Positions 6,646 to 14,620 of a stretch of 52,517 nucleotides of DNA are shown piece after piece; position 1 is the stretch's first letter, and each line of letters starts with the position of its first letter. The notes beneath the pieces were generated by a model. It saw only the letters and a list, made by a program, of their open reading frames with translations. It was not told the DNA's origin and did not search any database. The position numbers and the translations under genes were made by a program. Source of the DNA: Oscillospiraceae bacterium (GTDB taxonomy: Bacteria > Bacillota > Clostridia > Oscillospirales > Acutalibacteraceae); NCBI GenBank assembly GCA_015066245.1, contig SVOS01000007.1, forward strand, positions 1 through 52,517, written 5' to 3'.

Positions 6646-7428
6646 GTGCAGTACGGTAAAGTTGAAATCTGCGGAGTAAATACCGCGGAGCTTAAGATAC
6701 TAAGCGAAAAAGAGAAGCAGAATCTTCTTGAGATAATGAAAAACGGAAGTGAATCTGAAAAACGCAGGGCAAGAGATAAAATGGTGCAGGGGAATCTGCG
6801 GCTTGTGCTTTCGGTGGTGCAAAGATTTGTAAACCGCGGTGAAAATCCCGACGATTTGTTTCAGGTAGGGGTTATCGGGCTTATAAAGGCCATTGATAAT
6901 TTTGAATGTGACAGAGGTGTTAAGCTCAGCACCTATTGTGTGCCTATGGTAATTGGCGAAATCAGGCGTTATCTTCGGGACACGGGAGCACTGAGAGTCA
7001 GCCGTAGTCTTCGTGATACGGCATATCATGCAATGCAGATAAAAGAGCGGCTTACAACTCTCAATAACCGAGAGCCTACCGTTGAGCAGATTGCACTTGA
7101 GATGAACATTCCAAAAGAAAACGTAGTTATGGCGCTTGAGTCGGTGGTGGCACCTGTGTCACTTTACGAGCCTGTGTTTACAGACGGCAATGATACTGTA
7201 TATGTCATGGACCAGGTGGGGGACAAATGTGACGATGTAAGCTGGCTTGAGGAGCTTTCGCTGAAAGAGGCAATGGCAAAGCTGGGGGAAAGAGAAAAAC
7301 GAATTTTGTTTCTGAGGTATTTTAAAGGTAAAACCCAGATGCAGGTTGCAGAAATTGTGGGGATTTCTCAGGCGCAAGTCAGCAGAATCGAAAAATGTGC
7401 ATTGGATTCTATCAAAAAAGGATTGTAG
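6646..7428 (+). CDS. sigG: RNA polymerase sporulation sigma factor SigG
   Basis: 260 residues. The start KVEICGVNTAELKIL is the hallmark N-terminus of SigG. Then come region 2 (GNLRLVLSVVQRFVNRGENPDDLFQVG .. IDNFECDRGVKLSTYCVPMVIGEIRRYLRD), region 3 (RVSRSLRDTAY) and region 4 with KTQMQVAEIVGISQAQVSRIEK as the -35 recognition helix. It directs late forespore transcription, so the organism can probably form endospores. The start is GTG at 6646, with a GGGGG stretch 7 nt upstream as ribosome site. No spoIIGA or sigE gene is adjacent; a two-gene cassette separates it from the small gene that seems to have been its earlier neighbour. Confidence 0.95.
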   Translation: MQYGKVEICGVNTAELKILSEKEKQNLLEIMKNGSESEKRRARDKMVQGNLRLVLSVVQRFVNRGENPDDLFQVGVIGLIKAIDNFECDRGVKLSTYCVPMVIGEIRRYLRDTGALRVSRSLRDTAYHAMQIKERLTTLNNREPTVEQIALEMNIPKENVVMALESVVAPVSLYEPVFTDGNDTVYVMDQVGDKCDDVSWLEELSLKEAMAKLGEREKRILFLRYFKGKTQMQVAEIVGISQAQVSRIEKCALDSIKKGL

Positions 7429-7447
7429 AGATACAGTCCTTTTTTTG

Positions 7448-7476
7448 TTTACAAATCAATAATTTTGCAGTATAAT
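7448..7476 (+). promoter_or_regulatory. Promoter of the acyltransferase gene
   Basis: TTTACA at 7448-7453, 17-nt spacer, TATAAT at 7471-7476, 35 nt before the GTG start. Confidence 0.7.
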
Positions 7477-7511
7477 ACACTGGATATTTATTCTGATTCG
7501 GGAGGGGTTCT

Positions 7512-8546
7512 GTGTCAAAACTTACAAATCGAGTTGCAAAATGGGACAATGCAAAAGCAATTCTAATTTTTCTTGTTGTATTCGGACATGCTATAACATC
7601 TTTCATTGATAATGAGTCTATGCGAAGTGTGTTTCTTTGGATAACAGCTTTTCACATGCCTTTGTTTATGTTTCTTACTGGTCTGTTTTCAAAAAGCTTT
7701 GTAAAGGCAGAGAAGTTCCGCGGTGATAAGATTGCTTCGTACATCTTGCTTTATTTCTTTATGAAGCTTCTTATTTATGTATCTTTGGGAATTGTGCGAA
7801 GCTGGGGAACTTTCCGCTGGACAAGTGAGGGCGGAACACCGTGGTACATATTTGTGACGGCAGTATTTATGACGATTACTTATCTTCTTAAAAAGTTCAA
7901 TCCCAAGAAGATTTTTGTCATTTCAGTTGTGCTGGCACTTTCGGTAGGATATATCAAAGAGATAGGCGACGGATTTATGCTTTCCCGTATTTTTGTATAC
8001 TATCCTTACTTTTTCTTAGGCTATATGACCGACAGAGAAAAGCTTCTTAAGTTTATCAACAAGTGGCAGATAAAGCTTGTTTCTGCCTTTGTTATGATTG
8101 CCTTTACCTTTGTTATCTTCTATCTGGGAGATGATATTTTCAGCCTCAGATATGTATTCACAGGCAACAACGCCTATGCCGAATTTGGTGCAGACTGGAA
8201 AAACTATGGCATATTCCTCAGAATAGGTTGCTATATAGGCAGTTCAGTGGTAAGCCTTGCTTTTCTGAGCCTTATTCCCACAAAGAGAATACCTTTGCTC
8301 TCTTATATCGGCACCAAAACCCTTACTGTATATGCACTTCACAGACCTGTGCTCTACATTTTGCAGTATACTCTGATGAATAAATATATGGCTGATTTGT
8401 GGTTCAGATATGATTTTCTCATTCTGTTTGCAGGCTCCCTTGTAATTACAATAGTACTTGCTCTGAAGCCTTTTGACTATGTACTTTATCCCTGTACAAA
8501 GTGTGATAAATGGTTTGCTCCCATTAATAAATGGCTCAAAAAATAA
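7512..8546 (+). CDS. Membrane acyltransferase (acyltransferase family 3)
   Basis: 344 residues, about ten hydrophobic segments. The start WDNAKAILIFLVVFGHAI with His26 is the family 3 signature (OafA/YrhL, fucose 4-O-acetylase type), followed by FHMPLFMFLTGLFSK. These proteins move acetyl or other acyl groups across the membrane onto surface sugars. The C-terminal part has the common LSYIGTKTLTVYALHRPVLYIL motif. Start GTG is preceded by GGGAGGGG. It is a single-gene unit with its own promoter and a terminator at 8551. A second member of this family lies at 36269. The substrate cannot be read from sequence. Confidence 0.88.
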   Translation: MSKLTNRVAKWDNAKAILIFLVVFGHAITSFIDNESMRSVFLWITAFHMPLFMFLTGLFSKSFVKAEKFRGDKIASYILLYFFMKLLIYVSLGIVRSWGTFRWTSEGGTPWYIFVTAVFMTITYLLKKFNPKKIFVISVVLALSVGYIKEIGDGFMLSRIFVYYPYFFLGYMTDREKLLKFINKWQIKLVSAFVMIAFTFVIFYLGDDIFSLRYVFTGNNAYAEFGADWKNYGIFLRIGCYIGSSVVSLAFLSLIPTKRIPLLSYIGTKTLTVYALHRPVLYILQYTLMNKYMADLWFRYDFLILFAGSLVITIVLALKPFDYVLYPCTKCDKWFAPINKWLKK

Positions 8547-8550
8547 AATT

Positions 8551-8587
8551 AAGCATCGGCAATATAATGTGTTGCCGATGCTTTTTT
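8551..8587. terminator. Bidirectional terminator
   Basis: Stem 8551-8562 with 8572-8583 (AAGCATCGGCAA / TTGCCGATGCTT) and T tracts. It lies between convergent genes and overlaps the end of the glycosylase gene. Confidence 0.85.
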
Positions 8588-9092
8588 ATTTCTTCATTAT
8601 GAATCGCCAGAGTTTATCTCTGTATTCTTCGGTAGCATAGTTTATGCCAACTCTTTTGTCTCTTTGAATGTCACAGACAAAGCCGTCGTCCTCAATGTAA
8701 AATTCTTTGCAGTCTGTAATGCTCTTTCGGTTGAAGTCTCCTGTAATTGACAGCTTTTTTGTCAGCTTTGCAGGGCCCCCGAAGTCTTCACATGCTCTGA
8801 TAAGCACAGCCTCGGGCTTATCTTCTTCACCTGTTACTATATTTAAAAGCCAGTGCATTCCGTAACAAAGATAGACGTAAATTGTGCCTGCCTTCATATA
8901 CATAACCTCGGTGCGTTTGGTTTTGCCTTTGTGTGCATGGCAAGCAGTGTCTTCTTCGCCGCAGTAGGCTTCGGTTTCGGTGATTCTCAGCCTTACTTCG
9001 CCGTCTTCGGTTTTTCTTACAAGGACTTTGCCCACAAGGTCATTTGCAACTTCAAGACAAGGTCGGTTGAAAAATGTGAAGTCAAGTTTCAT
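8586..9092 (-). CDS. 3-methyladenine DNA glycosylase (AAG/MPG family)
   Basis: 168 residues. Conserved blocks are FFNRPCLEVANDLVGKVL at the start, RITETEAYCGEEDTACHAHKGKTKR with the catalytic Glu, MYMKAGTIYVYLCYGMHWLLNIVTG, and AVLIRACE followed by GGPAKLTKKLSI. It removes alkylated purines such as 3-methyladenine in base excision repair. It is slightly shorter than many homologues (about 190-200 residues) at both ends but keeps the core. Single gene, convergent with the acyltransferase. Confidence 0.92.
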   Translation of the reverse strand: MKLDFTFFNRPCLEVANDLVGKVLVRKTEDGEVRLRITETEAYCGEEDTACHAHKGKTKRTEVMYMKAGTIYVYLCYGMHWLLNIVTGEEDKPEAVLIRACEDFGGPAKLTKKLSITGDFNRKSITDCKEFYIEDDGFVCDIQRDKRVGINYATEEYRDKLWRFIMKK

Positions 9093-9180
9093 TTGTTTTC
9101 ACCTGCTAATCATTGAAAAAATAATATTTTTATGATAACATAAAAGAGTAAATTATATTACATATAAAGGAGATTGTATT

Positions 9181-9576
9181 ATGTTCTGTAACAAATGCGG
9201 TGCACAGTTGCCTGATGGTTCAGGTTTTTGCTCAAATTGCGGAAGTAAAGCAGACACAACTGTTCCTACAATGAGTCCTGACCCTTATTACAATCAGCAG
9301 ACCGCTGTATACGATAATGACCTGGCTCAGTCTGCAATGGTAAAGGGTATAGTTGGCGTGGCTCTTGCGGTCTTTGGCATTCCCGGTATTATTCTTGGTA
9401 CAATGGCTAAGAATGCCGCATCTCAGTTTGCTTATTCAAACGGCGGCAGACTTTTCGGCAAGGCTAAGGTTGGTTCAATCTTAGGCAGAGTTGCCTTAGG
9501 TGTGGGTATCGGCTTTACATGCTTCTGGGCATTTTATTTTATACTGATTGTTGGCATTATCAGTTCGCTTTCATAA
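9181..9576 (+). CDS. Zinc-ribbon membrane protein
   Basis: 131 residues. An N-terminal zinc ribbon (Cys3, Cys6, Cys17, Cys20 in CNKCG..CSNCG) is joined by a Gln/Asn/Pro-rich linker to two hydrophobic segments, residues about 54-75 and 103-130. This matches the common zinc_ribbon_2 plus DUF4190-like membrane proteins of clostridia, whose function is unknown. AAAGGAG lies 9 nt before the ATG. The gene faces another zinc-ribbon membrane protein across a terminator. Confidence 0.75.
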   Translation: MFCNKCGAQLPDGSGFCSNCGSKADTTVPTMSPDPYYNQQTAVYDNDLAQSAMVKGIVGVALAVFGIPGIILGTMAKNAASQFAYSNGGRLFGKAKVGSILGRVALGVGIGFTCFWAFYFILIVGIISSLS

Positions 9577-9581
9577 ACTTT

Positions 9582-9613
9582 AAGGACCTGAGTTTTATAC
9601 TTAGGTCCTTTTT
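9582..9613. terminator. Bidirectional terminator
   Basis: AAGGACCT (9582-9589) pairs with AGGTCCTT (9603-9610), followed by T; it lies between convergent genes. Confidence 0.8.
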
Positions 9614-9622
9614 GTCGTGAAT

Positions 9623-10561
9623 TTATAATTTTTCAGATGTGTTTTCTCGGTTTACGAGGGTGCCGCATTTGGAACAAAATACGTCAGCAGACGAAATATG
9701 ATTGCCACAGTTCGTGCAGTATCTGATTTGGCTTTCTGTTTTTGCGGTGATATCGGCAATTGCAGTATTTCTGTTGGGCTTGTTGCTTTTTGTGAGCACA
9801 GCAATGACAACAATACCCGATGCTATGAATATTGAAACAGCTGTAATAATCAGAATTATAGCCACATTAATATCTGTTTCGCTGCTGTTTGCGTCCGAAT
9901 TGTCAGCTTCGTTCGTAACGTCGTCTGATGAGGTTTGCGGAGCTTCGATTGATTCGGTTGCAGTGAGACCGGAATATGCATGGAATACAATACCGTCTAT
10001 GATAGAAGTGAAAAAGTTCTGTCTGCTTTCACTGACTTCTTTATCGTATGTCCAAAAAGTAAATTGTATAATATCGTAGTTGTTTATGGTGTAAAAATCA
10101 AGGGCGTTTCCGTGTTTCGGATGGAAAAATTTTGTAACGATAAATGTACTTTTTGTGTTGACATAAACTTCACAATCCAATACATCCAAACCATCTTTTT
10201 TATAACTCTTACTTATGGAATCTGCTAAATCTTCCAGTTCGTCATCATCAAAAATGCAGATGTCGCTGATTTCAACTTCACGGGAGGAGATGTTAATATC
10301 TTCGTTTGAGGAATCAGTAAAAGCGCTGAGATATAAATCACCTTTTGTTAATGAGTTTACGATGTAGTCCTTTGTGTATCCGAATTTTTCAAGCACAGGT
10401 GAGTTTTCATCCATGTCTCGTGTAAAAACATAATAATCGTCGGGTAAATCGATACTTATGTTTAAATCGCTTATATAATAAGTTGAGGTTTCTGCATTTG
10501 CACTGAAAACCGAAAGCATAATAAATACAAAAGCAAGGATGATTGAATAAATCTTTTTCAT
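9623..10561 (-). CDS. Secreted/membrane protein with C-terminal zinc ribbon
   Basis: 312 residues from the ATG at 10561, chosen because AGAGGTGG lies 6 nt upstream; an ATG 36 nt earlier has no such site. A signal peptide (KKIYSIILAFVFIMLSVFSANA) leads into an extracellular domain of about 180 residues that begins with YYISDLNISIDLPDDYYVFTRD, as in proteins that hold a PsbP-like fold. A Ser/Thr/Asp-rich linker, a membrane segment near 225-250 and a cytoplasmic zinc ribbon (CTNCG..CSKCG) follow. The two-sided topology suggests sensing or a scaffold, but no function is known. Confidence 0.7.
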   Translation of the reverse strand: MKKIYSIILAFVFIMLSVFSANAETSTYYISDLNISIDLPDDYYVFTRDMDENSPVLEKFGYTKDYIVNSLTKGDLYLSAFTDSSNEDINISSREVEISDICIFDDDELEDLADSISKSYKKDGLDVLDCEVYVNTKSTFIVTKFFHPKHGNALDFYTINNYDIIQFTFWTYDKEVSESRQNFFTSIIDGIVFHAYSGLTATESIEAPQTSSDDVTNEADNSDANSSETDINVAIILIITAVSIFIASGIVVIAVLTKSNKPNRNTAIADITAKTESQIRYCTNCGNHISSADVFCSKCGTLVNRENTSEKL

Positions 10562-10732
10562 AAATACCACCTCTAAAATAAATATAGCATTATGCAAAGT
10601 ATATTACAATAGTACTTAAAAATAATTATTTCAAAAATATTCGTTTTTTTCTTCTTATACTATTTACAACAGAGAAATATTTGAGTAAAATAATCACGTA
10701 TTTATTTTTTATCCGGAAAGGATCGATAGTTT

Positions 10733-11719
10733 ATGAGTATCAAAGTAGGCATTTACGGCTACGGCAATCTTGGCAGAGGTATTGAGAGTGCTATCCGTCA
10801 GAATGAGGATATGGAGCTTGTGGCAGTGTTCACACGCCGTGCACCCGAAACCCTTAAGATTAACACAGAAAACGTTGAGGTTAAGCACGTAAGCGAAGTG
10901 GAAAAGTATAAGGATATAATTGATGTTATGATTCTTTGCGGCGGCAGTGCTACTGATTTACCTCAGCAGACTCCCGAGCTTGCAAAGATGTTCACCGTTG
11001 TTGACAGTTTCGATACCCACGCAAGAATTCCCGAGCATTTTGCCAATGTTGACAATGCCGCAAAAGAAGGCTCAAATGTTGCGGTTATTTCCTCAGGTTG
11101 GGACCCCGGTATGTTTTCTCTCAACCGCCTTTATGCTTCTGCAGTTTTGCCTGAGGGTGAAGATTATACTTTCTGGGGCAAGGGCGTAAGCCAGGGCCAC
11201 TCAGATGCCATCAGACGCATTGAGGGTGTGCTGGATGCAAAGCAGTACACAATCCCCGTTGAGGCTGCTTTAGAGGCAGTAAGAAGCGGCTCGGCTCCTG
11301 CTCTTACAACACGCGAAAAGCATACACGCGAGTGCTTTGTGGTAGCTGCTGAGGATGCTGACAAAGCGAGAATCGAAAAAGAAATCAAAGAAATGCCCAA
11401 CTACTTTGCGGATTATGACACAACTGTGCATTTTATTTCTATGGAAGAATTAAAGAGGGACCATAGCGGTATTCCTCACGGCGGTTTTGTTATCCGCACA
11501 GGCAAGACAGGCTTTAACAAAGAGCATAACCACGTTATCGAGTATAGCTTAAAGCTTGATTCAAACCCTGAGTTTACTGCTTCTGTTATAGTTGCTTTTG
11601 CAAGAGCAGCAGTAAGACTTAAGGCGAAGGGCGAGGTTGGATGCAAGACTGTGTTTGACATTCCTCCTGCACTTTTAAGCTTACAGTCTCCCGAGGAGCT
11701 CAGAGCTCATCTTTTATAA
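10733..11719 (+). CDS. ddh: meso-Diaminopimelate dehydrogenase
   Basis: 328 residues, the usual family length. Rossmann start KVGIYGYGNLGRGIE binds NADPH; VFTRR, CGGSATDLP, VDSFDTHARIPEH and SSGWDPGMFSLNRLYA are family blocks around the nucleotide and substrate sites. It reductively aminates tetrahydrodipicolinate directly to meso-DAP for lysine and peptidoglycan, a one-step bypass of the acyl pathways. Single gene with a good AAAGG site and a terminator at 11733. An amino-acid symporter follows 107 nt downstream from its own promoter. Confidence 0.97.
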   Translation: MSIKVGIYGYGNLGRGIESAIRQNEDMELVAVFTRRAPETLKINTENVEVKHVSEVEKYKDIIDVMILCGGSATDLPQQTPELAKMFTVVDSFDTHARIPEHFANVDNAAKEGSNVAVISSGWDPGMFSLNRLYASAVLPEGEDYTFWGKGVSQGHSDAIRRIEGVLDAKQYTIPVEAALEAVRSGSAPALTTREKHTRECFVVAAEDADKARIEKEIKEMPNYFADYDTTVHFISMEELKRDHSGIPHGGFVIRTGKTGFNKEHNHVIEYSLKLDSNPEFTASVIVAFARAAVRLKAKGEVGCKTVFDIPPALLSLQSPEELRAHLL

Positions 11720-11732
11720 TCAAGATAAAACT

Positions 11733-11759
11733 ATGCCTCACTTATGTGGGGCATTTTTC
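11733..11759 (+). terminator. Terminator after ddh
   Basis: ATGCCTCAC (11733-11741) pairs with GTGGGGCAT (11746-11754), followed by TTTTTCT. Confidence 0.75.
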
Positions 11760-11765
11760 TATTGT

Positions 11766-11794
11766 TTGACACTTTTTTCATATTAATATATAAT
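11766..11794 (+). promoter_or_regulatory. Promoter of the AGCS symporter gene
   Basis: TTGACA at 11766-11771, 17-nt spacer, TATAAT at 11789-11794: consensus boxes. Confidence 0.85.
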
Positions 11795-11826
11795 AAAAGA
11801 AACTTTAAGTGAGATGAGGGAATAGG

Positions 11827-13272
11827 ATGTTAGACAGTATTATCAGCCATATCAATGACTATTTGTCAACCTATGTTCTGGTAATTATTCTTGTGTTGGG
11901 CGGATTGTTCTTTACAATAAGAACCAAGTTTGTCCAGTTCAGAATGCTGAAAGAGCAGTTCAGATGTGTGAGCGAAAAGCCAAAGGCTAAAGGTTCGGTT
12001 TCGTCTTTTCAGGCATTGATGGTATCCACTGCATCCCGTGTAGGTACAGGTAACATCATCGGTGTTGCCGGTGCTATTTGTGCAGGTGGTTTCGGCTCGG
12101 TTTTCTGGATGTGGATTATCGCTATTATCGGCAGTGCATCTGCCTTTGTAGAAAGTACGCTGGCTCAGATTTTCAAGAAAAAGGGCATAGACGGCTGCTA
12201 TGGCGGACCTGCTTACTACATAAGCTCGGCACTTAAGTGCAGATGGCTTGCGGTGGTATTTTCTGTTATCCTTATTCTTACATACGGCGTAGGCTTTAAT
12301 ATGCTTGCATCCTACAATCTTCAGTCTACATTTTCGTGGAATGAGAGTTTTTATAAATTAGATGTTAATGTGCACTGGATGGGTGCTGATATCAGCTTCA
12401 ACGCAATGCCCCATATAATCGGCCTGGTTGTTGCGTGTCTGGTTGCCTTCTGTCTTTTCGGTGGTGGCAAGCGTATTGTAAACGCCACAACTCTTATTGT
12501 GCCCGTAATGGGTATCGCATATATCCTTGTGGCACTTGTCGTTACTCTTATCAACATTCCTCAGCTTCCTTCTGTTTTCCAGAAGATTTTCAGCGAGGCT
12601 TTTGATTTCAAAGCTGTTTTTGGCGGTTTTACGGGCTCATGTATTATGTATGGTATCAAGAGGGGACTGTTCTCTAATGAAGCAGGCGTAGGCTCTGCTC
12701 CCAATGCATCTGCATCCGCAGAAGTAAGCCACCCTGTAAAGCAGGGACTTGTTCAGGTGCTTTCTGTATTTATTGACACATTGCTCATCTGTACTGCAAC
12801 TGCTTTTATGTGTATGTGCTCAGGCGTAGACCCTGCAAGCTGTAGCAGCGATGCACAGTATGTTCAGGATTCCTTAAGAGTGACATTGGGAGACGTTGGT
12901 CCCATCTTTATTATGGTGGCTATGGTGCTTTTTGCCTTTACAACTCTTTTAGGCAACCTCTTCTATGTTGACAAAGCCTTCAGCTTTATTTTAAAGAAAG
13001 AACCCGGCAAGAAGTTCAGAACAGTTTACTATATCATTGCATCGTTACTTATTTTTGTCGGTGCCGGTCAAGAATCCAGCCTCCTGTGGGGTATCTCAGA
13101 TATTCTTATGGGTTTGATGGTACTTATAAATATTCCTGTGCTGGTTATTTTGGGCAAATACGCATACCGTGCCCTCAGTGATTACAACAAACAACGCAAA
13201 GAAGGCAAAGACCCTGTGTTCAAGTCAAAGAGCATAAGCCTTCCTGTGAAAACCGATTACTGGAATGATTAA
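11827..13272 (+). CDS. Amino-acid carrier, alanine/glycine:cation symporter (AGCS) family
   Basis: 481 residues with about eleven membrane segments. Family motifs: SSFQALMVSTASRVGTGNIIGVAGAI, GCYGGPAYYI, and GLFSNEAGVGSAPNASASAEVSHP near the middle. Members import alanine, glycine or glutamine with Na+ or H+. It follows ddh but has its own promoter, so a functional link (D-/L-alanine for wall precursors) is only suggestive. GATGAGGGAATAGG upstream gives the ribosome site. Confidence 0.93.
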   Translation: MLDSIISHINDYLSTYVLVIILVLGGLFFTIRTKFVQFRMLKEQFRCVSEKPKAKGSVSSFQALMVSTASRVGTGNIIGVAGAICAGGFGSVFWMWIIAIIGSASAFVESTLAQIFKKKGIDGCYGGPAYYISSALKCRWLAVVFSVILILTYGVGFNMLASYNLQSTFSWNESFYKLDVNVHWMGADISFNAMPHIIGLVVACLVAFCLFGGGKRIVNATTLIVPVMGIAYILVALVVTLINIPQLPSVFQKIFSEAFDFKAVFGGFTGSCIMYGIKRGLFSNEAGVGSAPNASASAEVSHPVKQGLVQVLSVFIDTLLICTATAFMCMCSGVDPASCSSDAQYVQDSLRVTLGDVGPIFIMVAMVLFAFTTLLGNLFYVDKAFSFILKKEPGKKFRTVYYIIASLLIFVGAGQESSLLWGISDILMGLMVLINIPVLVILGKYAYRALSDYNKQRKEGKDPVFKSKSISLPVKTDYWND

Positions 13273-13280
13273 TACGCAAA

Positions 13281-13313
13281 AAATCCGCTCTCAACAAGGA
13301 GAGCGGATTTCTT
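13281..13313. terminator. Bidirectional terminator
   Basis: AAATCCGCTCTC (13281-13292) pairs perfectly with GAGAGCGGATTT (13299-13310). Confidence 0.85.
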
Positions 13314-13326
13314 TATGCATATAAAA

Positions 13327-13731
13327 TCAGATAGGCATTTCTTCTCTTGTAGCGGGCTCGATAACAAAAGAGTTTGCCCAGAATCCCATCTTCATATAAA
13401 CCTTTGAATATGCAACGGGATTTTCGGGTGTGAGGTTGAACACAAGGTCTGTGCACTTGCGGTTCATACCTGCTGCAACGTGAAGGTTGTGCTGACCAAA
13501 GGGAAGGGGAATGCATACAGTCTGCTTGTTGCCGATAAGTCCCATGGGCTGACCGTCAATATAAATGCCAAAACCGCCTGCAACGCCTAAGGGTGAGCCT
13601 TTACGATAAAGATAAAGTGAGCCGCCCTGGGGGAAAGCAACCTGCTGCTTGCACTTGGGGCATACACTGCCAACGCCTGCGTCCATTACATGGCCGCAGC
13701 TGCATTTTACTCTGAACATATTATTTGCCAT
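13327..13731 (-). CDS. Zinc-ribbon protein with beta-rich domain, function unknown
   Basis: 134 residues. A C4 zinc ribbon at 9-30 (CSCGH..CPKCK) precedes a beta-sandwich-like stretch (SLYLYRKGSPLGVAGGFGIYIDGQPMGLIGNKQTVCIPLPFGQHNLHVAAG) of the kind seen in PEGA or DUF2846 domains. No signal peptide or membrane helix. AGGAGG lies 9 nt before the ATG. I cannot give a function. It ends beside the symporter terminator and is followed by pnuC in the same direction after 42 nt, without sign of a joint operon. Confidence 0.7.
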   Translation of the reverse strand: MANNMFRVKCSCGHVMDAGVGSVCPKCKQQVAFPQGGSLYLYRKGSPLGVAGGFGIYIDGQPMGLIGNKQTVCIPLPFGQHNLHVAAGMNRKCTDLVFNLTPENPVAYSKVYMKMGFWANSFVIEPATREEMPI

Positions 13732-13773
13732 AATAAAAAACCTCCTGTGTTTTTTTATATTTTAACAGATTAA

Positions 13774-14478
13774 TTAAGTGTTGTCAAATTTTGTCGACGA
13801 TAAATTTTGCCTCTTGTCCATTTTAAGCCAGCTTATAAATGCATACAAATCGTTGATGAGAAACATCATAAAGCACACAATAACCGAGACATAGCTTGTG
13901 TCATAAAATGCCGCCAGCACCCAAAGAACAATCAGCACAATATCGTTAAATGCATACAAAAGCGAGAAGTATGGGCTTCTGCGGAATGTAAGGTACACTG
14001 CAGCAAAGCTTGTGGTAACTGAAAGTGTAGAGGGAATCAGATTAGCGGTGCCGAGATATTTGAGGATAAAATAAAAACCTGCTGAAACACCCAGAGTCAG
14101 CGCAATCATAAAGATAACTTCCTTAAAACTCAGCTTATTGACTTTTACCTGGGATTTTTTGCCCTGAAAGGGATTTCTCAGCCATGCTATAAGTGCAATA
14201 ACTGACATGGGCAAGGTCATACCCAGATAGGTAGCCATCTCGCCGTAATAGGCAAAACCGTAAGAGATAATACCGTAAATTACGCTGAATATCACCATAA
14301 GCCCCTGACCTATGGGATTGCCCTTGGCGTTAAGCAAAATCGCCGTAACACCTAAAATCGAGGCGATAAGTGTCAGAAAGCTTTCTCTGTCAAAAATTAG
14401 AAAAGAGGCAGTTATGCTTACGACCGACAATATCCATATAGAGATTTCGAACTTTGAAAAATAGCCCTTTGCTTTCAT
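13774..14478 (-). CDS. pnuC: Nicotinamide riboside/mononucleotide transporter PnuC
   Basis: 234 residues from ATG at 14478, chosen for the TAGGAGG site 7 nt upstream; an upstream in-frame extension would run through the leader terminator. Seven hydrophobic segments and the PnuC motifs are present: LNAKGNPIGQGLMVIFSVIYGIISY early, TYLGMTLPMSVIALIAWLRNP in the middle, and SPYFSLLYAFNDIVLIVLWV late. PnuC imports nicotinamide riboside, trapped by phosphorylation. Its place next to niaR and nad genes supports a vitamin B3 substrate over thiamine or riboflavin. It has its own promoter and a structured leader. Confidence 0.92.
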   Translation of the reverse strand: MKAKGYFSKFEISIWILSVVSITASFLIFDRESFLTLIASILGVTAILLNAKGNPIGQGLMVIFSVIYGIISYGFAYYGEMATYLGMTLPMSVIALIAWLRNPFQGKKSQVKVNKLSFKEVIFMIALTLGVSAGFYFILKYLGTANLIPSTLSVTTSFAAVYLTFRRSPYFSLLYAFNDIVLIVLWVLAAFYDTSYVSVIVCFMMFLINDLYAFISWLKMDKRQNLSSTKFDNT

Positions 14479-14586
14479 TTTTCCTCCTAAAAAAACAAGC
14501 ATTCGCATACGCTTCTTCAAAGACCTAACGAAGCGTAAACGAATGCTTTGATTTTATATAAAACATTCACTACCCGGTGGCAGTTT
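14479..14586 (-). promoter_or_regulatory. pnuC leader: small hairpin, possible antiterminator and intrinsic terminator
   Basis: Reading the minus strand from the expected start near 14586, a 16-nt hairpin comes first (ACTGCC, loop ACCG, GGTAGT; 14584-14569). Then GAATG (14568-14564) can pair with CATTC (14545-14541). CATTC is also the left arm of a 19-bp terminator stem (14548-14530 with 14515-14497, two mismatches) that ends in T7 just before the ribosome site. The two pairings exclude each other, as in an attenuator or riboswitch. I do not recognise a known aptamer class. Confidence 0.6.
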
Positions 14587-14591
14587 GTTTG

Positions 14592-14620
14592 ATTATATAT
14601 GATTTGTAATAGAAAGTCAA
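14592..14620 (-). promoter_or_regulatory. Promoter of pnuC
   Basis: Minus-strand TTGACT (complement of 14615-14620), 17-nt spacer, TATAAT (complement of 14592-14597). The -35 box begins right after the niaR stop codon. Confidence 0.8.

Larger units (their letters stand above)
6555..6657. repeat. 103-bp direct repeat, right copy
   Basis: Second copy of 4628-4730. It carries a remnant of the 67-residue gene's 3' end (frame closed upstream), the sigma-G-like promoter, the terminator hairpin at 6603-6643 and the true start of sigG. Duplication of this block on both sides of the cassette would preserve sigG expression after insertion. Confidence 0.9.

Noticed and set aside
13774..14520. Longer PnuC start at 14520
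   Set aside because: The extension would be encoded by the terminator hairpin and lacks a ribosome site; ATG 14478 has TAGGAGG.
14479..14586. Known riboswitch (TPP, preQ1, FMN, cobalamin) for pnuC
   Set aside because: None of the conserved cores of these classes could be found in the leader; it is left as unclassified.
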